DNA of 64,000 nt, taken from NCBI GenBank assembly GCA_016858145.1, contig JAEHOE010000030.1, positions 62,001 to 126,000 of the forward strand, read 5' to 3'. The DNA is from Edaphochlamys debaryana. Its lineage: Eukaryota; Chlorophyta; Chlorophyceae; Chlamydomonadales. The notes beneath the pieces were generated by a model. The model made no database searches. It was not told the DNA's origin and was given only the letters and a program-made list of their open reading frames with translations. A program made the position numbers and the translations under genes. This document shows positions 42,824-54,600 of this stretch, piece by piece. Every line of letters begins with the position of its first letter. Within the stretch, counting starts at the first letter, position 1.

Positions 42824-43316
42824 ATGCTTCTGTGGACATCGCGCAGCTTGCATAGTGCCCATACATCACGCCTCGCGCTTGCTTGCGACACCTCGGTCGG
42901 CGCATCCAGTATCGACCAACCAGCTGCCAATCTAAGCTGGTGAGCTTTGATACCCTGCGCTGCAAACGCCGGGAAGGAAAGGCTTGCCGCATTTGGGGAT
43001 GCCCTTCGGGGACGCCACATCAGTCGGCAAGACGCTGACAACGTGCCGGTTCTGTCGTATTAAACCCAGTTCAGAGAGCAACCGTGCACTGGAGATGCTA
43101 AGGGAGGAGACGGAGCTCCTGAACACCTCCGGCAAGCGCGACTACAAGGCCGCCGCGCTCAGCGCTGAGGTCACTGCCCTGGTCGCGAAGGACCAAAAGC
43201 AGGAGAAGGAGCAGGAGCGGGAGGACCCCTGCACCTGCTGGTGCGAGAGCATCTTTGAGGTGCTGGCCACCGTCGCGCTGCATATGTTATGCGGGGGCGT
43301 CGGCAGCCATAGGTGA
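42824..43316 (+). CDS. Small Cys-containing protein, tandem copy 2
   Basis: Exons 42824-42939 and 43070-43316 (intron 42940-43069) encode 120 residues. Compared with copy 1 it has six extra residues near the start (WTSRSL inserted), TSCVGASS-type linker changes, and replacements such as REETELL for REEPELL and ATVALHM for ATAALHM. The DPCTCWCESIFEVLAT block is identical. An in-phase ATG at 42999 could also read through the intron into exon 2, giving an alternative 105-residue form; copy 1 cannot do this, so the spliced form is preferred. Confidence 0.6.
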
Positions 43317-44445
43317 CCCGTCGAGCTATGCCAGTGCATGAGGAGAGGCTGTGAAGAGGTTGACATACAGATTGGGGTCTCGATAGATAGGGACAGGTCG
43401 CCGCAGAGACTGTGCTGGGAGGGGAGGGGGGGGCTTGCGGGGGAGGACCTTAGGAGCAGACGGGGTACTAGGTCTCCCACACGCTTACGTTCAGCCTCGG
43501 TCAAGGCCATGCGGGATCATACTGCTGCTGCAACAGGAGGTGGGCCTTGGAGGCAGGACGACGTTGTCGGGATGCGACTCATATCGATGGGCGGTTGGGG
43601 GGGATCGCTCAGCGCACCCATGCCCAGGCACAGGGGCGGGGCCAAGGCTCTCACCAAGCAACCCGGTAGCACACGCCTTTCTATTCTTATGCACGAGTGC
43701 CAAGAAGTGGCCACAGTTGAAGCGTTGTTGGGCCAAGGACCCAGTTGTGGAGAATGTCGACAGAGGGCTTGCAAGCGGGGGCAAAGGCGAATGGAGGCGT
43801 CCCAATGCCCCGACCCTCCTGTAACCGAAGCCGCGGATCTGACTGATCTGACTCTGACCATTGCAGACACATCTAGCAACTGCGGCAGCGACCTGCCTTG
43901 CCAGCACCCGTGTGCTCGCCAGCCGCTTCATTGCAGCCAGCAGACCTGCGCGGGTGCGGCCCTGTGCTCCAACCCCACCCCTGCCTGTGCCTGCCGCCTC
44001 GCCGCCTCGCCGCCACGCCGCCTCGTCGCCACGCAGCCCTGCCCTGCCCCCACGCAGCCCGTTATCGTACAATTGCCGTGGCCGGCCGAGAGGCTTGCCG
44101 GCGCAAAGACATCGGGACCTGGGTAGGGGTGCTCGTGGCAGGGGTGGTGCAGAGGAAGGGTGATGCGTCGCAGGGGCTCCGCACCGTCCCCGACCCCGCT
44201 TCCTACCAACCCGGGCTTCGTATATACTCCCCGGAGACACTCAGTCCACGCCCAGAAGAGCCTTCCGCTGGAGACACCAAGCCAACGCTTCAACAGCAGG
44301 CCTGGCTGCCGCCTGCTGCCGCGAGGCAACGAGCCACCTGGTCATAGCGCCTCGGCGTTGGCAGGCTGCGCCGCCCCCCTTATCCACCACACCTATCCAC
44401 GAACTGACTGCTGCTCCTCTTCTGCCGGCGTCTGTTATCTCGCGG
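43317..44445. other. Stretch without a supported gene
   Basis: The first ~110 bases are part of the duplicated unit. On the minus strand a short mitochondrial-presequence-like frame starts at 43931 (see findings). Plus-strand frames are Cys/Pro/Arg-rich shadows. The end should contain the promoter of the gene starting at 44446. Confidence 0.35.
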
Positions 44446-46732
44446 ATGGGCGCACGCGCCTCCTCCACGGCCCGCGGAGCCGGCGGCAGCACTCCCACAA
44501 CCGCGAGCGTCGCGAGTGCTGCGAGGGAGGCCGAGGGCGTGGGCGCATGGGGGGACGGCTCGCGGCAGGACGCCGCGGACGTCCTGTCTGGGCGCCAGAG
44601 AGTGCGCCGCATCCCGGCCTCCGCCGTCGGCGGACAGCCGCGACCCGGCGGGGATGACGCGGGGGCGGCGGGGCCGTGGGGCGCGGGGCGCGCTGGCGGC
44701 GGCGGGTGGCTGAGGCGGGCGCTGTGGCGGCCGGCAGCGGGGCTGGCGGCGGCGGCGGGCAGGGCGCTGCCGCTGGGCCGGCGGCGGCGGGAGGCGGCGG
44801 CGGCTGCGAAGCGGGTGGCGGAGGTGGAGGCGGTGGTGCTGGGGTCTCCCGCTGCGGGGTGGCCCCGGGTAGGACCAGGTTCTGGGGGCGGGCGTCCCAA
44901 CCCTCCGTAAGGCTCCGTGCCGTCACGCTCGCTAAGATGGCTCTGCCGCACCTCACCCCCGTGCTCACATACCCGCCTCGTGCCCACCTACCTCTCCCTA
45001 CCTCCATCCTACCTCCCCCCTCAACCCGCCCAGGACGACGTGCCGGGGCTGTGGAGCTCGCTGTCCTGGCTGGCGGCCAAGGTGGCCGTGGGAGGGGCGG
45101 CGGCGGCGGTGGCGGCGCCGGCAGGGCCCACGGGTGAGCGGCGCTGAGGCCATTCCCCTCCGTCCCTTCCCTCTCCGTTCCTCCCCGCCCGCTCCGTCCC
45201 TCCCCCTCCAGCACCGGTACTCCCGCTCCATCCCACATCCCTCCCCCTGCATCCATTCCCCCCGCATCACCCCCGCCCCCTCAGCTGCGGCGGTGGTCAA
45301 GGTCACCAGCGGCCTGGTCGGGGGCCGAGTGGGGTACGAGCTGGGGCGCAGGTGAGCGGTCAGGGGTCAGGGTGTAGGGTGTGGGGCGCCCGTCGGACAA
45401 AGGCCCCCCCTCGCAGCATCTATCATGCAGCAAGCCCCGGCCTCGACCCCACCCTCCACCCCTCCGGCTGAAGCTCTCCCTACATCCGTATCCACCCCTG
45501 CCCGCACCATCCGTGAGCCCCGCATGCGCCTTCCTTAGTACCCCCTTCCGCGCCCCCACGTGCGCTTGCACCCCTCCCACCCCCCTCCACGCTTCCCCCC
45601 AACGCCCCAGCCTGGACCGGGCCGAGGTGGCCCACGTGCACGGCTTCATGGGGAGCGTACGGCACGCCGCGGAAGCAGGCAGGCGGGGAGGGAGGGGGTC
45701 CAGGGCGACCAGGGGGAATGAAGCAAGGGCTATGCGAGCCGCAGTCAAGCTGAGGAGCGGGTCGGCGGGGAGGACCGTAGCTCTCTCCTCCGCGCGTATG
45801 ACCTGAGCCTGCCTGTGATGTGTGATCTCTCCTTGGCCCTGCCGCCCCGCATGTGATGCTCGGTGCGGAAGGCATGGGCGCAGAGGTGCGAGGGCATCCC
45901 GGGCTGGGGCCTGGGCCTACGCACTCCAAGTGCGCGGGACTCCGCATGGGGCGGAGCGCCCCACACCCTGTCGCCGTGAAGCCCCCTGCGCCCCCCCCCA
46001 AAAAATACCTGCAAGCCCGCTCGCTCGGCCCCTCCATCGATGTCTGCCCCCCTTGTCTTCCACCACCGCTCGTTGTCTCCTCGTCCTCAAACGTCTTCCC
46101 TTCGACCGCCAACCGATCCTTCCCATGCCCTCAGGCTGCCATTGAGTACGCAGCAATGGCGGACGCAGGCCCCTTCGCACCCGACGTGAGTTCCCGGGAC
46201 TCGGTTCCGTCCCGTCCAGCTGGGATGGGCACTAGTAGGGCCAGTTGGGCTGCAACACCAAACGGCGAGATCGTTATAGACGGCGCAACGGCGCAACGGC
46301 GCTAGACTGATAGGCCAGGCTGCAACGTCGAATGGGAAGATTGTCACGAACAGCGCAACAGCGCAAGGGCCCGCGGCCTGCTGCCCCGTCGGGCTAGCTG
46401 CCACGTGGCTGATCTGCCGCCTGCCTCCCGCCCTGCTGCTCCCTCCCCGCCCAACCAGGATGACATTTGCAGGTGCGTGCATGAGGCAGTGGGCGCGGCA
46501 AAGGGTGCAGAGGGCGAGGGAGTTGTCGGAGGGGGTTTGACAAGACAACGGCCATTGGGGGGGCCGGGCGGGGCTTGACGACAAGGGCTGCGCTGAGCTG
46601 CTGCCTTGTCGCCCCACCCTGCTGCCGGTGCAGGTGGCGGCCGCTGTGGGCGGGGCGCGGCGGCGACTGGCGGAGGGCGGTAGCGGCGTCCCGAGGGGCG
46701 GAGCTGCCGCCGCGTGTCTCATGAGCGCCTAG
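44446..46732 (+). CDS. Ala-rich protein of unknown function
   Basis: Six exons in phase (44446-44868, 45034-45133, 45285-45351, 45611-45656, 46135-46185, 46634-46732) encode 261 residues. The first 100 residues are low-complexity. A basic/Ala helix follows (GWLRRALWRPAAGLAAAAGR, then RRRREAAAAAKRVAEVEAVV), then a hydrophobic Gly/Ala region (LWSSLSWLAAKVAVGGAAAA) and a more conserved-looking end (VVKVTSGLVGGRVGYELGR, AEVAHVHGFMG, AAIEYAAMADAGPFAPD). The small residues and amphipathic helices suggest membrane association. No family was recognised. Exon 4's donor (AGC|GTACGG) is weak, and its end was chosen because it alone keeps phase. Confidence 0.5.
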
Positions 46733-47377
46733 CAGCAGCGGGGACAGGATCTGACTTGGGACAGTTGGGAGTTGGGACTTGGCAGTTGCTGATTACGGTT
46801 GCTTGGGAGGCCCGCGTTGGCGGGGGCTGACGGTGAAAGACTCCAGGTGTCAGCGCAAGGCTCAAGCTGCGTGTTTTGTTGAATTTCGAATGCGGATGTT
46901 GTGCCCTTACTAGGTAGGGGCACTGGCGGCGTTGGCAACTGTTCTTGCAAGGTCAACACAAGGCGCACCCTGTAAGTATCGATACTCCTCCTGCTTGGCC
47001 TGCAGTAATCCGTCCTTTCCTTTCAGCCAGAACTCGACGTCCCCTGCCCAGCAAGCACCACACGCCTGGGCAGCGTGCCGGATTCCCGCTGAATCTACCC
47101 CTTCCTTACCTAAGCGCCCGCGTTGCGCTGCCTCCTGCCCCGTCCTCCCCCTCCCCTGCTGCGGGGTGGCCGCAGCGCCTTTGGAGTCCGTGCGAGTTTC
47201 GCCCTCGCCCCAGCCCCTGTTCAGTGTCTAGGCAGCCTGCCTTTTCCCTTGCCCCGCGCCCAAACGTATACCGCCGGCCGGCAGTTCTCAGCACGCGGAC
47301 CTGCCCCTGTGGGGCCTCTCTCACTCTCCAGCGCTGGAAGTAACCCCTGCCGACCTCCGACCGGCCGGGCCGCCGCC
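46733..47377. other. Shared 3' region of two convergent genes
   Basis: No exon is seen. It holds the 3' UTRs of the plus-strand Ala-rich gene and the minus-strand TIPIN gene. A plus-strand TGTAA is at 46971-46975. Confidence 0.5.
46971..46975 (+). terminator. Candidate TGTAA polyadenylation signal
   Basis: About 240 bases after the stop at 46732, a typical distance for this group. It is the only TGTAA seen on the plus strand before the convergent gene. Confidence 0.5.
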
Positions 47378-50300
47378 TCAGGCCTCCTCCTGCGTGGCCT
47401 GAGTCATCAGGATGCCGCGCAGTACGGCACCCTCCACCTGGCTGCCGTACGCGCCTTGCGTGCCGTACGCCCCCTGGCTGCCCCCGTCAGGCCCCTGGCT
47501 CGGGGCGGCGGCGGCGGCGGCGCCGTCGGCAGCCGCCGCCACCGATCCGGCGTCCAGCGGCGCCCCCGCCAGCGCCAGGAGCTCCGCATCCAGCTCAGCG
47601 TCGGGATCCGCCGCCTCCGCTCCGTTGGATCCGATCTGTACGGCACCGCCGCTGCCATCAGCCGGCAGTACGGCATCGCCGGCAGCGTCGACGTCCATGG
47701 CCTCGGGGGCCGAGCCTACCGTACCGACCCCCACCTCCTCCGCCTGGGCTGACGCCGCTGCCACAGCGCCGCCGCCGTCGCTGTCTCCACCTATGATGGG
47801 CGCCCCCGCTAGGGCCATGAGCTCCGCATCCAGCTCCGCCTCCTCCGCCTCGCGCCGCCGCTGCTCCGCCTCCTCCTCCGTCTCCGCCGCGGGCGCCGCC
47901 GCCGCCGCCGCAGCGGCGGGCGTGCCAGCACTGGCGGCGGCGGCTGCCGCCTCCGCCGGCGCGCCCTCCGCCGCCAGCGCCAGGAGCTCCGCATCCAGCG
48001 CTTCCTCGTCTTCCTGCAGCCGCCTCCGCCACTCCGCCTCCGCCTCGGCGGCGGCAGCCGCCTGCGCCGCCGCCACCCCGGCCCCCGCGTCCGCCGCCGT
48101 TCCACCTACCGGCCCAGCCGCCGGCCCCGCTAGGGCCATGAGCTCCTCGTCCAGGGCCGCCTCCTCCGCCTCGCGACGCCGCCGCTCGGCCTCCGCCTCC
48201 TCCTCGGCACTGGGCCGCCGTGGCCCCGCCGCTGCTGCTGCCGCCGCCGCGCCCTCGTGCATAAGCTCGTCCAACTGGGGTTGGGGGTTGGGGTGGGGTG
48301 TGGGTGGGGGGACAGATTTTATGGGGGGAGGGATGTAAGGGGAAGACGGTGGGCGCGGCGTGGTACAGTCGGGGGGGCCGTGGGCACACGTGGGAGGCGT
48401 GGAGCCCAGGGCCCCCGAGCGGCCCGCCGCCTTTGCCATGACCACACACTCCTGGAGCTGCGGGGAGGCCGTTGCCGCCACCCCCCCACCCTTCCCTGCC
48501 CCCTCAACCCTCCCCTGCCCCCTCAACCCTCCCCTCTCCCCCTTCTTCACGGCCCCACCTCGTCGTCCAGATCCATGGGCCCGGCGGCGGCGGCGGCGGC
48601 CCTGGGGCCCCGCCCGCCCGCCTCCAGCGCGTCCATCATCGCGAACGCCGCGTCCTGCAGGGGTGGTTGGTGGTGGCGGTTGGTGGTTGGTGGGCCGCAG
48701 ATGGGTGGTGAGGTGCGGTTGGTGGGTGTGGGGCGGGGCACGTGCATGACGAGCGGGGCCCGAGACCCTCAGTATGCCGGGTAGAAGGGATGCACGCCAG
48801 GGGGAGCGCTGAACCCGCGGCGAACCCTGAGGTGGAGCCCAGATGACCCACTAGCACCGGAGCCTAGTATCGCCTTGGAGCACCCGTGGCCCAGCTTCGG
48901 GGTCGGCCCCGGTGTCATACTGCCCGCCCCTCCGTTAAGGGGTGCCCGGGTCCCTCGCCGCACGCCAGTAGCCGTGCACGTCCTGACCATTCGCTCCTTC
49001 CCACTCGACAGTGCTGACCACCTCACTGCGCCAAGACTCGACCCCTTGCCCCCACACCACCTCGGCGCGCCTCCCCGCAGAAATAAGGACGCCATTACAC
49101 GCCGTCACTGACACCCCCGCCCCGGCCCCCACTCACCCAGCCGTCCTCGTTCTGCTCCTGCACCGCAGGGCCCCCGGCCGCAGCCGCAGCTGCTGCCCCC
49201 GCGAAGTTGTTGCCCCGGGCGGGCGGGCCCGCGGGGGTCCGCGCCGCCACCGGTGCCGCTGCCCCCGCCCCCGCCTGCTGCGGCTCCTGCGCCTGCCCCG
49301 CCTCCTCCTCGGGCCCGTCTGGGCCCGTCTCCTGGTCTGGGAAGATGAGGCCCAGCAGGCCCTGGCGCATGGAGTGCATCTTGACCTGCGGGGTGAAGGC
49401 GCGCGTATGTGTGGGTGTGTTTACAGACCCGACGACAGAGGACAGGAGTGGCAGGGCGTGGTGCGGTTGGGTAGGGTAGGGTAGGCTGGGGTGTCAGGGA
49501 GGGGACAGCGGTGAGGGAGTGAGATGGAGACCAGTCGTTTTCAGAACAGCTCCGTAGCCCCTCCCCCCGCACCTTGACCATCTTGCTGCGGCCCGTCTTC
49601 TCCAGCTTAGTCACGAAGGAGTCAAAGTCGCCGTAAGGATAGAACCGCTGCTGCCAGTTGCCGTACAGGTCCAGAAGGCGACGCAAGTCAGCCACCTGGA
49701 GCGCGGCGGTTGCAGTTCGAGCCGGTAAGGGGGCAAGCACGACGCGACTGAAGCTCATTCTTTGCCCCCCCCCAAAGTTTGGCCCAAGCAGATCATGGGA
49801 GCGCTGAGGGAAAACCCTGGGCCAGGCGACCAGTATCAGGCGCTTCGTGTCCCACCTCGTGCCCCTCCCCTTGCGCTGTGGCGACGAATGTGGGCGCCAG
49901 CTTGTGCCAGATGTCGTTGAAACCACCCTCGGCCTAGGGGAGATGATGGTTAGTCAAGAACTGAGTTTCGTGCCGGGCGGCTGGCGGGCGGGGACCCTCA
50001 TTGCCCTAGCTAGGGAGCCGTTGGGGGGTCCGTGCTACGCCCCAGTGTCCCTGCACCACCGCCATAGACCTTGGCAAAGGAATTTGTGCATGTATTGTAA
50101 CCGGGTTTACCTCGAGCAGGTCCAGGTCCAGCTTGGGTTCCTTCTTCCGAGGTGCACGGGTCTTGACCGCTTCTGGCTTGGCGCCGGGCTTGCCGCCAGC
50201 GCGCTCCGGCGCGGCCCCGTTGGGGCTGGGGGGACCTTGCCCCGGGCTGTGAGGGGGGGTTGCAGCGGAGGTGGTGAAGGGCGTGGCACCGAGAAGTTGG

Positions 50301-50417
50301 GGAAGGCCGAGGTCGCCATGGTCCTGACGAATCGTGCTCGAGGCGGAGCGCCGGGCCGGCCCTCGGCGACAACGTGACGGGTTCTCACCTGTTCTCAAGC
50401 ACACCGCCCTGGTCCAT
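47378..50417 (-). CDS. TIPIN: TIPIN/Swi3/Csm3-like fork-protection protein
   Basis: Minus-strand exons, 5' to 3': 50417-50389, 50246-50111, 49933-49856, 49695-49573, 49385-49137, 48654-48559, 48274-47378, giving 535 residues, all in phase. Residues about 40-135 carry the Swi3 signature: RKKEPKLDLDLL, GGFNDIWHKLAP, GHEVADLRRLLDLYGNWQQR, YPYGDFDSFVTKLEKTGR, MHSMRQGLL. TIPIN pairs with Timeless to protect stalled replication forks and support checkpoint signalling in the nucleus. The C-terminal 300 residues are an acidic Ala/Glu region with four copies of a motif ending LDxELxALAG, unlike the short tail of animal TIPIN. The start MDQGGVLEN was chosen because it alone joins exon 2 in phase through a good donor (AACAG|GTGAGA) and acceptor (CCTCACAG). 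The family call is firm; the role of the tail is unknown. Confidence 0.85.
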
Positions 50418-51615
50418 CGCGTCATCGCTGAGACGGCGGGCAGCCGCGACTGGACCACCCCGAGGCGCCATTTTGCGGGTTCAGCGCGCGCGCCTCACCG
50501 CGCTCCCTCGGACAAGGCCTTAGATATATGTGCCTATAGCTTTAGACCTGAAGGCCGGCCTCTCCGTCCAGGAATGTGCGAGCGCGCAAAGCTGTTCTTT
50601 TGAGTTCAGACGCGCGACGAAAGGCCTCGCGCCAGATGGCTTCTGGACGTCTCTGAGGCTGAATTCGGCGTAGTGCGGACGTGTATGCAGGCGCTCAAGC
50701 CGCGTGGGGCCCACGTCACAGCTCATCGCCCCCCCGGGCCGCAGAGGGCATCCCAGGACAGGTCACGTGCCGACGATCAGCAATCCCCGGGTTCCTTCCT
50801 TCCTAAGCCTAACTGAGCTTGGCAGCTGACAACTTGAAGCAGCGGGTCTGTCCTGGGACGGGTTCGGCCGCTCTATGTCGGTGGGTGCCCGTTCGGTTGG
50901 GGGGTTATTATAGACAGCGGGGCCGACGCAGAATGTCCTAGGACACGACAGGCCCCTGAGCAGGGCATCAGACAAGGCCTTCCTTCGATGGAAGGATGGG
51001 GAGGACGTTGGGGCAGGGGCAGCGTCACCATAGACATCAAAATGTGTGGCTGCTGATGGCAGCGCCGGGCAGTGCCTCCCCCCTTCCTGCTTTGAGGCAC
51101 AGTGGCCATGCGTGCCAAACCCGGCCCCCCCCCTCCCCACGCGTTTCCCTCGGGTGCTGTCGGCAGCACTGCCGCCTGCCTCGCCGCGCCGCCTTTACTC
51201 CCCACACCGCCCAGACATGATGAAGGTACCGTTTCGCGTTGCTGGTGCCAAGCACTCCGGGAGAGTCGTCTAGCACCACAGAGGACGGCCTGTTGCTGCG
51301 GCCGCGCCTCAAGGTCAGCAGCTTTCCACTCATCGGCGTATGCTCTATGTTTTAGACAGGTCGAAAGAGGCAGGGTGGGGTGTTTTCGGGCAGTACGGCA
51401 CAGTCCGCTCTTCGAGGTGGTGTGGTTCCAGACCTTTGCGGCATTCCTTGAGCGCTCGCTGTTGCCACGAAAAGCGCCACCTTCTACCATCCAAGGAATT
51501 GCAGTTCACAGCACTGAGCATCGCGGGCTTCGGCCTCCCACAGAACTGGAGGCGGGCCTGCTTCAATGGAAGCGTCTTGAGCTTAGGAGATTAGATGGGG
51601 TGTGGAGCTTCGCAG
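50418..51615. other. Region between divergent TIPIN and STAND genes
   Basis: It should contain the TIPIN promoter and the promoter plus first exon(s) of the STAND gene. A possible first-exon ATG is at 51216, and a candidate exon ending CGCCTCAAG|GTCAGC at 51313 would fit phase 0 (TTEDGLLLRPRLK), but I could not build a complete 5' end. Confidence 0.4.
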
Positions 51616-54600
51616 GCAGCGCGCGTTGAACCTGAGGACCAAGTCCAGAAGAATGGCAGCCCCAGCGCGACCTCGGAGAAGAAGGAAGATTCTCTCAAGG
51701 TAAGTGAATAACCTGCTGAAAGCCTTCTTGTCCGCGGTCCATGTGCGCCCATGCCCGACGGTGGGCACCTCTCCCTGCTCCCCCAGGTTGACAGCCCAGC
51801 AAGACAAAGGTTCGAGGAGCAGCCGACAAAGCCGGGGCTGAGGGTGCCGTCGCTTGCCGGTGGCCTGAAGACAGGCAGTGCGGAACTGGTGCGTCGCGTG
51901 AGGCAACTCCGACCGCCGTTGCATTTACAAAGGCGCTAAGACAGGGGCAACCTGGGGCAGGGCTCCAGTACTGCGGCCCTCGGGGGGAAAACTCCGCATG
52001 CTCATGTGCCTGCGGGCACTGCGCGACGACGCGCCCTCTTGCCGTCACCCTGCAGACCTCGGTGCAGGCCTTCGAGCTAAAGGCGCAGCACTCTATCATC
52101 CCGCGGAGGGACAAGTCGCCAAGCGCACGGGTGGGCAGTCGGGGGTTAGAAGGGGTCTGCAAAGGGGACGGCCCGCACGCGGCTGCCGGCTACCCTGAGG
52201 CCCGAGTGCGCACGGAGGGCCACGAGTTGACACTCCAGCTCCCACATGTGTCAGTGGCAGGCTGCAGGTGGCTGAAGCCAGCCGCCCAGGCCTTTTGGGT
52301 TGCAGGGTGCAGGGTGTTGAGTCGTCACCAGCGCCCAGTTGCTCACACGGTTACCTTGACCTTTCGAAACAGCCATGCGGGGAGCTGGCACGAGCCTCAC
52401 CCTGCTTACAAACTCTGTCCCATGCCAACCTCTTACCCGCACCTCAGCCCGACCGTAGCTAACCCTCTCCCCACGCTCCCGGGCCCCCCAACCCCCAGCA
52501 CGCTCTACCGGACTCGGCGGAAGGGCTCGGCCCCATCTCACCCATCACCCGAGGGCCGCTCCCCCCCGTCGCCGACGGCGGCAGCCCCGCCCGCTCCACA
52601 CGCTTCAACTCAGCCCTACGCCAACGAGCCCCGGAGGACCACCTCCCGGGGCTACCGCTAGGCAATGAGCCGCTCTTCGTGCCCAGCCCGGTCCGTCGAG
52701 GCTCCGACGCCACAGGCTCTCCCCTGCCGTCCTCCCGGGTCCCCAGCAACGGCCTCACAGCCCGGGGGTCCCCGGCCAGCGCCCGGAACCAGCGCCTCTC
52801 CAGCAACGGCACGCAGGCGCCCACGGGCATCCTCAAAGCCAACTCGCGGGAGAATGGGGCCATGGGCGGCGGCCGCTCGGTGCGCGCGCCAGGGGGGCGC
52901 TCCATCATGTTCAAAGACAATAACACATTTGTTTTCGACCGCGACGCGAGCGACGAAGAGGACCTGACGGACCACGAATACCTAGACGAGACAGACTCAT
53001 GCGGGCTGCGGATAGGGCCGGGGCCGTCCTTCAACCCGGCCATGCCGCTGCCGGACGTGCGGTCGCGGCCGAGCGGCGCCATTTTGACGCCCATGCGACT
53101 GGAGAGCCTGAACGACAAGCTGGCGCTCAGTGGGTTGCCGCCGGGGCACCCGCACGGGCTGCCGCACTCGGAGCCGCTCGTGGACCTGGCGAGTGGGCTG
53201 AGCTTCGCCAACGCGCGGGCGGGCAGCCAGGCGCTGCTGTCCAAAAAGGGGGTGAGTAGGGGCCGGCGCGTGGGCGGGTGTGGGGTGTGGGGTCGGGGCT
53301 GGGTGGGCAGGGGTGGGCAGGGGCGGGCAGGGGCAGGGAGGGGCGCTGCGCGGTGGCAGCTCGGAGCACGGGGTTGCGGCGTGCAGCGCCGGCGGCGTGG
53401 CTAACGGAGTGGCTGCTCAGAGGCTCAGCGGCGATCAGGCGCCGCTGGCGCACCGGCTGCGGAGCTGGCGCCGGATCGGTACCCTGGCGGCTGCGGGGGC
53501 GTCATTCCGCGGGGATGAGTGCGGCGGCGGCGGGTCGCATGGAGCAGCAGCAAGACTCGGGGCCACCGCGGCATGACGGCACGACAGAGCCAGGCGCCTA
53601 CACGATGCCATACAACTGGCCGGATGCGGAGGCAGCCGCAGCACACGGAGCGCTCGTGCCGTGAGCAGGGCGGCGGACGTCGCGGCGGGGGGCTGGGCGG
53701 CGGGGCTCTGCTCCCTCGCAGCTCTGGCGGTGGGCTCTGCGGGCGGTGCCCAGCCGGCCGTCGTCCACGCGCCGAGGAGCCGCTTCGGCCCCTGCCGCGT
53801 TCTAGGGCCGGAGCTGCGCGGTGCCCTTGGTCCGGCCCAGCAGCGGCTCGTGGAGAGGCCTGCAAGCGCCCTCGGACGCCGGCGCGACTGGGCTTCCTAA
53901 CAGCAGCAGCAGCGGCGCTATCAGCTCAGCTGAGCCCGTACCAGCGGTCGGAGGGGTGGCGTTGCTACGCAGAGGCTCGGCGGCGTTTCGCGTGTGGGGG
54001 TAACCTCGGCATAAGTCCACGGCCGCACTCACCTGCCCCTGCCCCCTGGTGTCGCCGCGCCGCGGTCTCTAGGGGCGAGGATTCGTGGGCCTTAGCTCGC
54101 ACCTCGGGGCCGCCTGCCCAGGCGGCACCCCCTCCACTAACTCGCGGCTCGTGCTGCCAGACCCGCCAAGCCTGTCCGGGGAGATAGTGGGGCTCCTGGC
54201 CCCACCGGCCGCGCTCGGCTCATACGTCGGGTCCCACTACCCGGGCTTGAACGCGGGATCCCTGCCGGGTTCTGCGCACGGCGGCTCGCACCGGGCCTCC
54301 GAATCTGGGTCTGGAGGCTCAGGCTCCGGGGGGTCTATCCTAGACCCGCCCAGCTGGTGGTCGCCCCAGCACGCGGCACATGCGGCCTCGCTGCCCATCG
54401 ACGGAGGCCCCTGGCGTCCACAGCCACGCCAGCTGGGGTCCGCGCCCGCCGCCGGCCTCGCGGCCGCCGCCTCACCCTCCTCCAGCGCAAAGAGCCTAGG
54501 GCTTCGGCACGAGCACACGGTATATCTGGACGGGGGCTCGGCACGAACCCTGATGGTCCTGCCACCCCCCACCGACCCCTCCGCACCGGCCGACCCTCTA

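Larger units (their letters stand above)
42657..43425 (+). repeat. Tandem duplication, copy 2
   Basis: Second copy of the unit at 41614-42345, about 1.04 kb downstream in the same orientation. Differences include an 18-base insertion in exon 1 and a longer intron. Confidence 0.85.

Noticed and set aside
42081..43510. Minus-strand frames opposite both small duplicated genes
   Set aside because: The antisense frames of the two copies diverge after an indel, whereas the sense frames and splice phases are kept.
46461..46474. 14-base micro-exon (GATGACATTTGCAG) in the Ala-rich gene
   Set aside because: Including it puts the last exon in an Arg/Trp-rich frame; skipping it joins exons 5 and 6 in phase 0 with the expected Ala-rich ending.
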